From positions 1 through 5,973 of the forward strand of contig CP070636.1 of assembly GCA_020356305.1 (NCBI GenBank): a DNA stretch of 5,973 nt, in the 5' to 3' direction. This stretch comes from Candidatus Bathyarchaeota archaeon (GTDB taxonomy: Archaea; Thermoproteota; Bathyarchaeia; Bathyarchaeales; Bathyarchaeaceae). The notes under the pieces were generated by a model. It was not told the DNA's origin. It made no database searches and worked only from the letters and a program-made list of their open reading frames with translations. The position numbers were made by a program, and so were the translations under genes. Of this stretch, positions 1 to 5,973 are shown piece by piece. The first letter of the stretch is position 1; every line of letters starts with the position of its first letter.

Positions 1-204
1 ATCAACACCATGGAGCCAAGACACCAAATAGAGTTTTTCAAAGCTTACGAAAAAGTATTCAGTTCAAGAAAAGAGGTTAAGACATTTGATAGTAGATTCA
101 TCGAGAATGGTTGGATCTCTGTTGCTTGGAAAAAAGGAGAGCTAATGGGTGTACGCGCACAGCGACTGGAAGTGAAGTTGGCAGCGAATCCCGCTCAAGT
201 ATGA
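1..204 (+). CDS. 3' end of an unrecognised protein upstream of the MttB-like gene (5'-partial)
   Basis: The frame is open from the first base of the window (Ile-Asn-Thr-Met...) to a TGA at 202-204, so this is probably the C-terminal 67 residues of a longer protein. The ATG at base 10 could be a start, but no SD can be assessed before it. The peptide is basic and soluble. It has an amphipathic, Lys-rich first half (IEFFKAYEKVFSSRKEV) and a second half that alternates like beta strands (GWISVAWKKGELMGVRAQR, then LEVKL). There is no membrane segment and no metal- or nucleotide-binding motif. I do not recognise the family. Its stop codon lies directly against the SD of the following methyltransferase gene, so the two are very probably co-transcribed and translationally coupled. 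That suggests, but does not show, a role in the same methyl-transfer pathway. Confidence 0.6.
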   Translation: MNTMEPRHQIEFFKAYEKVFSSRKEVKTFDSRFIENGWISVAWKKGELMGVRAQRLEVKLAANPAQV

Positions 205-209
205 GGTGA
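203..209 (+). promoter_or_regulatory. Shine-Dalgarno site that fixes the MttB-like start at 215
   Basis: GAGGTGA matches the anti-SD and ends five bases before ATG 215. Its first two bases belong to the stop codon of the upstream gene. The GTG at 206 is in frame with the methyltransferase but sits inside this site, so it cannot be the start served by it; ATG 215 is the better choice. The arrangement implies translational coupling. Confidence 0.75.
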
Positions 210-214
210 AAATA

Positions 215-1648
215 ATGTTAGAATTTCTGACCCGCGACCAGATCGAGAAGATTCACTCTGCAACTTTGAAGATTCTAGAGGATGTTGGCGTTCTGGTTTA
301 TGAAGATAGTTTCTTGAAGTTTTTGGCTAACTCTGGAGCAGATGTTGATTTCGACAAAAATATCGTAAGATTTTCCCAGAGTTTGGTGATGGAATGCGTC
401 AAGAAGACACCCAAACGGCTGACGTTGTATGCTCGTGATCCCAAATATGATGTAGAGCTTGATGACGGAAAGATCTATGGTCATGCAGTTGGCGGAGCCG
501 CTTCTGTAGTTGACCTGGACTCTGGAGAGGTACGGCCCTCCAATAGAAGGGATGTTGTTGATCTAACTAGGATGATAGATGCGCTGCCTAACATTCATAC
601 CTGTACCATGATCGCTTTGCCCTGTGATGTTCCAGAACAGGCTCGTGACGTGTACTGCATGGCGGAGCAACTCAAGAATACAAGCAAAAATTTGGATGCA
701 ACCCCGATTACGGACAAAGGTTTCCCTTATATGATGGAGCTGGCTGAGGCAGTAGTCGGCGGGGAAGAGGAGTTGAGAAAGCGCCCCGTCATTACGTGTA
801 GCTTCTCCCCGACGAGCCCCCTGAAATTTTCTGGCGATGTCGTAAGAATTGTGGTTCAAGGGGCCAAGTTGGGTTTACCAATAGCTGTGTTACCTTGCCC
901 TATGGCAGGTGCGACCAGTCCAGTAACATTAGCAGGAAGCTTAGTTCAGCAGAATGCGGAGACAATAGCGGGGTTGGTAATGATTCAGCTGGTGAATGCG
1001 GGAACGCCGTTCATGTATTGTCCCCGCGTCTTTCCCATCGACATGCTCTCTGGAATGACCAGCTCCGGCGTCGAAGTTGGCTTGTTATCAGCAGGGTGCG
1101 TTCAACTCGCCAAGTATTATGGTTTTCCATCCGACGTATATGGACTTGATACAAGCTCCAAAACACTGGATGAACAGGCGGCATTTGAGAAGGGGATAAA
1201 CGGGATCATACCAGCTTTAGCTGGAGCGAACATTCTGTCAGGAGCCGGGTCTATTGAAGGCGGCATTACAGTGAGTTATGAACAACTCGTTATTGACGAT
1301 GAGATTTTTGGAATGATTTTCAGAGCGGTTAAAGGCATCGAAGTGGACGAAGAAAAACTGGCAACAGACGTGATTGCGAAAGTAGCTCGTGAAGCATCCA
1401 ATTTCCTGCAACAGAGGCACACCCTGAAGCATTTCCGGCTGGAACACTATCATCCCAAACTTTCAGACAGAGCTGCTCGTTCGCGATGGAAAGAAATAGG
1501 AGCCAAAAACATAGCGGAAGTTGCACGAGAGCAAGCAAAGACAATATTGGCGGAACACCACCCCCAGTCACTGGATAAAGACGTGATCAAAAAAATCGAA
1601 CAAATATTGAAAAGAGCAATCAACACTCTGGCATCTCCGAGCACCTAA
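215..1648 (+). CDS. mttB: MttB family (trimethylamine methyltransferase-like) corrinoid methyltransferase, non-pyrrolysine type
   Basis: The protein is 477 aa, near the usual MttB family length of about 480-500, and should be cytoplasmic. Family hallmarks are visible: the N-terminal helix LTRDQIEKIHSATLKILEDVGV (about 5-26), YGHAVGGAASVVDLDSGEVR (88-107), the core segment PCPMAGATSPVTLAGSLVQQNAE (227-249), SSKTLDEQAAFEKG (314-327), and SGAGSIEGGITVSYEQLVIDDEI (342-364), followed by a helical C-terminus rich in charge. Known MttB moves a methyl group from trimethylamine to a corrinoid protein using a pyrrolysine encoded by in-frame TAG. Here the frame has no TAG, so it belongs with the MtgB-like branch, whose characterised members act on glycine betaine or related quaternary or tertiary amines. 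The actual substrate cannot be read from the sequence, and the gene symbol is family-level only. No corrinoid protein, corrinoid activator or second methyltransferase is in the window. It is probably expressed with the upstream gene and faces the permease gene convergently. Confidence 0.88.
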   Translation: MLEFLTRDQIEKIHSATLKILEDVGVLVYEDSFLKFLANSGADVDFDKNIVRFSQSLVMECVKKTPKRLTLYARDPKYDVELDDGKIYGHAVGGAASVVDLDSGEVRPSNRRDVVDLTRMIDALPNIHTCTMIALPCDVPEQARDVYCMAEQLKNTSKNLDATPITDKGFPYMMELAEAVVGGEEELRKRPVITCSFSPTSPLKFSGDVVRIVVQGAKLGLPIAVLPCPMAGATSPVTLAGSLVQQNAETIAGLVMIQLVNAGTPFMYCPRVFPIDMLSGMTSSGVEVGLLSAGCVQLAKYYGFPSDVYGLDTSSKTLDEQAAFEKGINGIIPALAGANILSGAGSIEGGITVSYEQLVIDDEIFGMIFRAVKGIEVDEEKLATDVIAKVAREASNFLQQRHTLKHFRLEHYHPKLSDRAARSRWKEIGAKNIAEVAREQAKTILAEHHPQSLDKDVIKKIEQILKRAINTLASPST

Positions 1649-1767
1649 CAGCAAAATGGCCATGTGCATCTTTCTGACAGAAAAAGAAAGGGCATAGAGA
1701 CTGTTGGACGCGCATGAAAAACATCAAAGCCTTCTTCAAAGTCCTTCCAAATTTCTTTGTCCGTTTG
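1649..1767. other. Convergent intergenic region, probably with transcription ends for both sides
   Basis: This gap separates the 3' ends of the + strand methyltransferase and the - strand permease. It contains a short A/T-rich inverted repeat, CTTTCT at 1670-1675 with AGAAAG at 1685-1690. TTTCTG/CAGAAA nests inside it at 1671-1683. The stem is weak and has no long U tract after it, so a classical hairpin terminator is not convincing. On the - strand a short T run (about 1717-1721) lies downstream of the permease stop. I see no gene, RNA or repeat here. Confidence 0.35.
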
Positions 1768-3381
1768 CTATTCGATTCTGCCAAGATTTTTCGATCCAAG
1801 GGATAGGAACACAATTCCCACCAGCCAACTTAGCGTGGTTTGCACCAGCAGCACGTACAAAAGGCCCACATTCGGCTCCAAATCTGGGAATATCCTCATC
1901 AAAACGAACAAGGAGCCCACGAACAGTCCAATTGAAACTGAGATGACTATCAAAACGTTCAACATGAACCTTATCGACTTTTCCGAGAAAGCTGGCATTA
2001 AGAGAAAAAGACCAAGAACAAACGCCGAGTCCGCTGCAGCGATCAGCACTCCCAATCCCGTATTGGCCAACAAAGAAATGAAAGTGGCTTTCGAGCTCAG
2101 GATCACCGACAAGGCGGTGACCACCGCCGCGACTGGTACTACAATGAGCCAGCCTTGGAGCAACCTCGCCCGGACAAACCTTCCAACACCGAACGGTGTT
2201 TTCCGGTAAATAAAGAGGGTTTCCTTCCCCCGAAGTGTCACTTCGCCCGCCACAAACACCGCAAGGATCGGAAACATAAATTGAGTCATCATCAGAGGCA
2301 TGATCACTCCTAATTCAGATTCTTCCGAGAGCTGCGGAACAACGATGAATACGTTCATCATAACGATGAGACCCACAATGTAGGCGATCTTCGACAGGTT
2401 TTCAAGCCTCCGCCCATAATCCTTGAATATCGATACTAGAAGAGTGCCGAACGATTCGCCGCCTCCAAGATATTTCACGGTCTTATAGAAGGCACCGTCA
2501 GGTTTCGCCTTAGAAGTTGTGAAGGTGGTGGGTTCTAGGCTGTAAGCGCGGTTGGCTGCCCTCGCGCCAAGCCACAACACCGCAATGAAAAAGGCTGCAA
2601 GACCTCCAAATCGGGTTAACGTCTCGAACCCGATGGCTCCGATGTTTCCAGGGTTCGTAGCGAAGTCGACAATAACTTCAGCGCCCCAAGAGCTCGGCAG
2701 CAGGCCTAGAAGGACTCTCACCGTCCCACCCGCCCCGGGGTCAAGGAGGGTCTCAAAGATGCCTCCGAACTGAAACCCGTATACTAACGCAACGAGTGGC
2801 AAAGCAATTATTAATGCAAGGGCCTTTCCAATATCGCGGCCTCGAGCCGTTTTTCCAAATTTTGTTCTCAGTAGGGCCGCAATCACAGTGCCAATCCAGA
2901 AGGCAGATAGAAACGTGATGACAAATATCGCGATTATTATTGCCATCTGCGCCAAATCGAGCCCTAAAGGATTTAGAGCAGCGGTGAAGAAACCCGCGAT
3001 CACCGTTACGAAAATGGCGTAAAACGGCATCTGGCCCACGAATTCCCCCAGGAGAACGTCGCTCGGTTTTATGGGGGCTGCGAGAAATATCTCGAGTTGT
3101 TCAGCCTGCACTTCTCTCAACGTTTGGGTGATTGGGATTATCATGAAATAAATGAAAATGAGGAACAGTATGATCTGAACCGTGGCCACGGCTGCATAGG
3201 AAAGAATCAAAGCGAGGAAATCGTCAATGAATAGGCTGGCGAAGCTTGGCGCAATAAAAGCCACATAAACAGCTAATATTCCAGTGACCAAGTAGGGAAA
3301 GTATCGCCGTATCTTTCGAATTCTGCTGGTGTGGATACGATACTCGTTTTTGGCAATTACAAGCCACTTAGGCACAGGCAC
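1768..3381 (-). CDS. ABC-2 type transporter permease with two tandem six-helix halves
   Basis: From the chosen GTG the protein is about 537 aa and very hydrophobic. Approximate membrane spans are 30-50, 55-83, 117-136, 145-170, 186-206, 257-272, 331-350, 357-380, 408-430, 434-462, 472-495 and 505-528, so about twelve helices. Each half carries a short cytosolic segment with the look of an ABC-2 coupling helix: EQLEIFLAAPIKPSDVLLGEF (about 94-114) and KETLFIYRKTPFGVGRFVRA (about 386-405). This suggests both halves of an exporter in one chain. The start chosen is GTG 3381, seven bases after GGAGAGGG; an earlier in-frame GTG at 3429 adds 16 Arg-rich residues inside the ATPase frame and looks spurious. 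The start overlaps the ATPase remnant by 14 bases, the usual ATPase-permease coupling. The substrate is unknown. The reading frame is intact although the partner ATPase is broken. Confidence 0.85.
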   Translation of the reverse strand: MPVPKWLVIAKNEYRIHTSRIRKIRRYFPYLVTGILAVYVAFIAPSFASLFIDDFLALILSYAAVATVQIILFLIFIYFMIIPITQTLREVQAEQLEIFLAAPIKPSDVLLGEFVGQMPFYAIFVTVIAGFFTAALNPLGLDLAQMAIIIAIFVITFLSAFWIGTVIAALLRTKFGKTARGRDIGKALALIIALPLVALVYGFQFGGIFETLLDPGAGGTVRVLLGLLPSSWGAEVIVDFATNPGNIGAIGFETLTRFGGLAAFFIAVLWLGARAANRAYSLEPTTFTTSKAKPDGAFYKTVKYLGGGESFGTLLVSIFKDYGRRLENLSKIAYIVGLIVMMNVFIVVPQLSEESELGVIMPLMMTQFMFPILAVFVAGEVTLRGKETLFIYRKTPFGVGRFVRARLLQGWLIVVPVAAVVTALSVILSSKATFISLLANTGLGVLIAAADSAFVLGLFLLMPAFSEKSIRFMLNVLIVISVSIGLFVGSLFVLMRIFPDLEPNVGLLYVLLVQTTLSWLVGIVFLSLGSKNLGRIE

Positions 3382-3647
3382 TTCTCTGCCCTCTCCACGC
3401 CAAAAGCCTCTTCTCCTCAACACCGTCACTCATCGCGATAAAAGCCTCCTCCAAAGTCTTCGTTCCAGTTTGAGCTACAATGTCATCAACTGTCCCTAAC
3501 GTGATGAGCCGGCCCTGATTGACTATACCTATATGGTCATACAATTGTTGCACAACCGAGAGAATGTTGCTGCACATGAAAATAGTTTTCCCCATGCGCG
3601 CGCGTATTTGCTAGCCTTTTGATCAAATCCTTCACCGCCCGCGCCTA
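3368..3647 (-). pseudogene. Remnant of an ABC transporter ATP-binding subunit (truncated, frameshifted)
   Basis: The readable part is the region after Walker B of an ABC ATPase: ARAVKDLIKRLANTRAHG (3644-3591), then KTIFMCSNILSVVQQLYDHIG...NQGRLITLGTVDDI, and a C-terminal KTLEEAFIAMSDG ending at TAA 3370-3368. The two pieces lie in different frames; removing one base from the GGGG run at 3593-3590 joins them as ...RAHGKTIF. A TAG at 3647-3645 stops the first piece. No Walker A, Q-loop, LSGG signature or Walker B can be found before gcvPA begins on the other strand, so most of the protein (typically 240-320 aa) is missing. The H-loop position that is normally His (STH or SSH) reads Asn at 3568-3566. 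A separate short protein from ATG 3595 is possible but would lack all nucleotide-binding motifs. Some of these changes could be assembly errors, but the missing N-terminal half is not explained that way within this window. Confidence 0.8.
3389..3396 (-). promoter_or_regulatory. Shine-Dalgarno site for the permease, inside the ATPase remnant
   Basis: On the - strand GGAGAGGG is followed by a seven-base spacer and GTG at 3381-3379. This supports the shorter permease start and shows that the permease was designed to be translated from within the 3' end of the ATPase gene. Confidence 0.6.
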
Positions 3648-3726
3648 GAGACATTGACCAGCAAGGCCAATTCTTGCAACACGGGTCATGAGCGCACCTA
3701 CTACCATAGTCGTGAGTATGTAATGC

Positions 3727-3738
3727 TTTTTATCTAAT
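3727..3738 (+). promoter_or_regulatory. TATA-like promoter element for gcvPA-gcvPB
   Basis: An A/T-rich stretch TTTTTATCTAAT lies about 26 bases before position 3757, where transcription would begin if archaeal TBP spacing holds. That gives a short leader of about 15 bases containing the SD at 3760-3765. The surrounding sequence is otherwise the decayed end of the ATPase locus and holds no other gene. The leader is far too short for a riboswitch. The element is identified by eye from composition and spacing only. Confidence 0.45.
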
Positions 3739-3759
3739 ACAACGTTTAGGTGTATCTAC

Positions 3760-3765
3760 GGAGGG
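3760..3765 (+). promoter_or_regulatory. Shine-Dalgarno site that selects the TTG start of gcvPA
   Basis: GGAGGG is followed by seven bases and TTG at 3773-3775. The next in-frame ATG is residue 22, inside conserved sequence, so TTG is the start despite being the rarest of the usual initiators. Confidence 0.7.
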
Positions 3766-3772
3766 CTAGACT

Positions 3773-5164
3773 TTGAAACACGCAGTTTTTCCACATCCCT
3801 TCATTGCCAATTCCGCGACTGCTGACTGGGAAAGCATGCTGTATGAATTAAAAATCAAAAGTATCCAAGATCTATACTCGGACGTACCTGCCAAATTCCG
3901 ACTTAAAGGGAAGCTGCACTTGGGAGATCCTCTCTCAGAATTGGAGACTTTCAATCTCGTGTCAAGAATCTTAGCCAACAACAGATCCTATCGGGAAATG
4001 TCGGTTTTTGTAGGCGCCGGCGCCTGGCTTCATTACATACCGGCAGCTGTTTCAGAAGTGATTTCCAGAAGCGAATTCGTGACATCGTACACGCAATATC
4101 AACCTGAAGCCAGTCAAGGGATGCTTATGGCCTTGTTTGAGTATCAGAGCCTCATGGCCGAGCTGCTGGAGATGGATGTCGTCAACGCGTCCATGTATGA
4201 TTGGGCAACTGCACTTGGGGAAGCTGGAAGAATGTCTGCGAGACTAACTAGAAGACGTGAAATAGTTGTTCCACGATTCGCGTCGCCTGAAAGAAGGGGG
4301 ACACTGCAAACATACCTGGATCCAATCGGAGGGAGAATGGTTGAAGTGGCTCAATCAAAAGAGAGTGGGCAGATTGTGTTGGAAAGTCTCAAGGAGCAAG
4401 TCTCTTCAGATACAGCTGCTGTGTATTTGGAAAATCCTTCTTATCTGGGTTTTCTGGAAACCCAAGTAGAGGCAGTAGCTGAGATCTCCCATGATGCTGG
4501 TGCCCTATTCGTTGTGGGAGTTGATCCGATATCTTTGGGAATAATAAAGCCTCCAGGCGACTATGGAGCTGACATCGTAGTCGGTGAGGGACAACCGTTT
4601 GGAAATCCCGTGAATTTCGGCGGTCCCCTACTTGGAATTTTGGCATGCAGAAACGACTTGAAGATGATCAGAGCGATGCCTGGGCGAATCATAGGTATGA
4701 CGACCACTCTTGATGAGACGCAGAGAGCGTTTGTCATGAGCCTGCAAACTCGGGAACAACACATTCGCCGAGGAGAAGCAACTTCGAACATTTGCACTAA
4801 CAATGCCTTATGCGCCCTTGCTTCGGCTGTGTATCTTTCGCTTCTCGGAAAACACGGGGTCCAAGAGCTGAGCAAACACATCTTGGCTAAGACAAAATAT
4901 GCCATTGGACGTTTCAGTGCAATAAGTGCCGTTGAAGCGCCGTTATTCAACGCACCCCATTTCAAAGAATTCACACTCGGTCTCAAACATAGACATGCCG
5001 ATGACGTTTTGAGAGAACTGTTGAAGCATGAGATTTGCGGGGGGAAATCACTTGCACCAGAATTTCCAGAGCTGGGAGAATCAGTACTAGTCTGCGTCAC
5101 CGAGCTGCATAGCAAACAACAGATTGACAACTACGTTGAGACGCTTGACAAAATTCTGGGGTGA
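3773..5164 (+). CDS. gcvPA: Glycine dehydrogenase (decarboxylating) subunit 1, GcvPA
   Basis: The protein is 463 aa, slightly longer than the usual 440-450 for the N-terminal P-protein subunit. Diagnostic segments appear in order: FVGAGAWLHYIP (79-90), SRSEFVTSYTQYQPEASQG (98-116), FEYQSLMAELLEMDVVNASMYDWATALGEA (122-151), GADIVVGEGQPFGNPVNFGGP (265-285) and REQHIRRGEATSNICTNNALCALAS (327-351). With GcvPB it forms the P-protein (EC 1.4.4.2), which decarboxylates glycine on PLP and transfers the aminomethyl group to lipoyl-GcvH in the cytoplasm. The PLP lysine is in GcvPB, so its absence here is expected. The gene starts a new + strand unit with its own TATA-like box and is immediately followed by gcvPB. 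GcvT, GcvH and the L-protein are not in the window. The identification is firm. Confidence 0.95.
   Translation: MKHAVFPHPFIANSATADWESMLYELKIKSIQDLYSDVPAKFRLKGKLHLGDPLSELETFNLVSRILANNRSYREMSVFVGAGAWLHYIPAAVSEVISRSEFVTSYTQYQPEASQGMLMALFEYQSLMAELLEMDVVNASMYDWATALGEAGRMSARLTRRREIVVPRFASPERRGTLQTYLDPIGGRMVEVAQSKESGQIVLESLKEQVSSDTAAVYLENPSYLGFLETQVEAVAEISHDAGALFVVGVDPISLGIIKPPGDYGADIVVGEGQPFGNPVNFGGPLLGILACRNDLKMIRAMPGRIIGMTTTLDETQRAFVMSLQTREQHIRRGEATSNICTNNALCALASAVYLSLLGKHGVQELSKHILAKTKYAIGRFSAISAVEAPLFNAPHFKEFTLGLKHRHADDVLRELLKHEICGGKSLAPEFPELGESVLVCVTELHSKQQIDNYVETLDKILG
5158..5164 (+). promoter_or_regulatory. Shine-Dalgarno site coupling gcvPB to gcvPA
   Basis: GGGGTGA contains the TGA stop of gcvPA and ends five bases before ATG 5170. 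An in-frame GTG at 5161 lies within this site and so is not the preferred start. The layout repeats that at 203-209. Confidence 0.65.
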
Positions 5165-5169
5165 AAAGA

Positions 5170-5973
5170 ATGTACCGACAAAGTAAATGGAATGAACCAT
5201 TAATCTTTGAAATCAGTCGTGAAGGTGCAGTGGGTCACGTACTTCCTAAGCTGGAAAAGGAAATATCCGCCCAATTAAAGGAGGCGACAAACGAAATACC
5301 GAAACAACTGCTCCGAGCGAAGTTAAATCTGCCGGAGGCAAGTGAACTGGAAGTTGTTCGACATTTTACCCGGCTCAGTCAGATGAATTATGGTATAAGT
5401 CTCGGTACCTATCCGCTGGGAAGCTGCACGATGAAATATAATCCGGTTGCCAACGAAAGACTTGCGTCTTTGGAAAAGGTACAAAATGTTCATCCTCTTC
5501 AAGATCAAAGAACTGTACAGGGAAGCCTCGAACTGCTGTATATGCTCGAAAAAAGTCTCTGCGAAATAACGGGCATGCACAAGTTTTCCTTCATTCCAGC
5601 CGCTGGTGCCCAAGGCGAATTCCTCGGATGTCTCATAATGAAAGCATATCATGAAGAACGAGGAGAGCACAGGAGAAAAATGATTGTTCCTGACTCCGCT
5701 CATGGAACGAACCCTGCCAGTGCGGAGATGGCGGGCTTTCAAGTGGACGTCGTCAAAAGTGATGAGACAGGATGCGTAGACATTGAAGAACTAGAGAAGA
5801 TTGCCACAGAAGAAACCGCTGGTCTAATGCTTACAAATCCAAACACGCTCGGTATTTTCGAGAGAAACATTGAGGAAATTGTTCAAATAGTCCATGGCGC
5901 AGGCGGTCTGCTATACTATGATGGAGCAAACCTGAACGCAATTATGGGGAAGGCCAGACCAGGCGATATGGGG
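5170..5973 (+). CDS. gcvPB: Glycine dehydrogenase (decarboxylating) subunit 2, GcvPB (3'-partial)
   Basis: The frame runs open for 268 codons to the window edge, about half of a normal GcvPB (roughly 480-520 aa). Recognisable segments are MYRQSKWNEPLIFEISREG (1-19), SQMNYGISLGTYPLGSCTMKYNP (70-92), PAAGAQGEFLGCLIMKAYH (143-161), IVPDSAHGTNPASAEMAGF (172-190), LTNPNTLGIFERNIEEI (221-237) and YYDGANLNAIMGKARPGDMG (249-268). The SAHGTNPASA and DGAN segments belong to the PLP-binding fold, but the Schiff-base lysine, in an HKTF-type motif shortly after the DGAN segment, is beyond the edge. GcvPB is the catalytic PLP subunit of the heterodimeric P-protein. The start is ATG 5170, five bases after the SD that overlaps the gcvPA stop, so the pair is translationally coupled. 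Confidence 0.95.
   Translation, partial: MYRQSKWNEPLIFEISREGAVGHVLPKLEKEISAQLKEATNEIPKQLLRAKLNLPEASELEVVRHFTRLSQMNYGISLGTYPLGSCTMKYNPVANERLASLEKVQNVHPLQDQRTVQGSLELLYMLEKSLCEITGMHKFSFIPAAGAQGEFLGCLIMKAYHEERGEHRRKMIVPDSAHGTNPASAEMAGFQVDVVKSDETGCVDIEELEKIATEETAGLMLTNPNTLGIFERNIEEIVQIVHGAGGLLYYDGANLNAIMGKARPGDMG

Noticed and set aside
1670..1690. Intrinsic hairpin terminator after the MttB-like gene
   Set aside because: The stem is six A/T-rich pairs and no U tract follows, so I list the gap only as a probable termination region.
1757..2209. Open frame of 150 codons on the + strand opposite the permease
   Set aside because: It lies antisense to conserved permease sequence and its low-complexity Thr/Asn/Ala composition is typical of a shadow frame.
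2285..2299. C-box-like RTGATGA on the - strand suggesting a C/D box sRNA
   Set aside because: It encodes Met-Met-Thr within a membrane segment of the permease, and I found no matching D box with C'/D' elements at the right spacing.
3584..3596. Programmed ribosomal frameshift at the GGGGAAAAC run of the ATPase remnant
   Set aside because: The required shift is +1, not the -1 expected of such a slippery run, and the piece before it is already closed by a TAG at 3647-3645 and lacks the nucleotide-binding motifs.
3594..3604. Alternating CG tract as a Z-DNA or regulatory element
   Set aside because: It is short and falls in the ANTRAHG codons of the ATPase remnant, so chance codon use is enough.
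3740..3772. Glycine riboswitch before gcvPA
   Set aside because: The leader after the TATA-like box is only about 15 bases, and no paired aptamer structure is present upstream.
4013..4024. GGCGCCGGCGCC palindrome as a regulatory or recombination site
   Set aside because: It is explained by codons for the conserved GAGA segment of GcvPA (FVGAGAWLHYIP).
4561..5130. Long antisense open frame (189 codons) opposite gcvPA
   Set aside because: It is the shadow of a conserved coding region, has no recognisable family features and is rich in Ser, Cys and Arg from antisense codons.

Overview
The window looks like a piece of an archaeal chromosome, most likely from an uncultivated Thermoproteota/Bathyarchaeia-type lineage. 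The evidence is a TATA-like box at archaeal spacing before gcvPA, strong Shine-Dalgarno (SD) motifs that overlap upstream stop codons, a two-subunit glycine decarboxylase, an MttB-type methyltransferase without pyrrolysine, frequent AGA/AGG codons and moderate GC content. The lineage is an inference; a bacterium with split GcvP is not formally excluded.

Layout from left to right. (1) Bases 1-204 hold the 3' end of an unrecognised + strand gene. Its stop codon touches the SD of the next gene. (2) Bases 215-1648 encode a trimethylamine-methyltransferase (MttB) family protein of 477 aa with a sense codon throughout, so it belongs to the non-pyrrolysine branch. (3) A convergent gap of 119 bases follows. 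(4) On the - strand, bases 1768-3381 encode an intact ABC-2 type permease of about 537 aa with roughly twelve membrane helices. (5) Overlapping its start is the remnant of the partner ABC ATPase. Only the C-terminal part can be read, with a frameshift, an in-frame stop, a lost upstream half and an H-loop His changed to Asn. (6) Immediately behind the remnant comes a + strand promoter region, then gcvPA (TTG start, 3773-5164) and the first 268 codons of gcvPB (from 5170), which runs off the right edge before its PLP lysine.

How the genes may work together. GcvPA and GcvPB form the heterodimeric P-protein of the glycine cleavage system, which decarboxylates glycine and passes the aminomethyl group to lipoyl-GcvH. 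The MttB-like protein probably moves a methyl group from a small methylated amine or betaine to a corrinoid protein. Both feed C1 units to a tetrahydropterin pool, so the neighbourhood may be C1/methylated-amine related. However, the two modules are separated by an opposing transporter locus and are not one operon. The clearest anomaly is the transporter locus: a whole permease beside a decayed ATPase. I see no mobile element, CRISPR array, tRNA or rRNA, and no strong evidence for a wholly new system.
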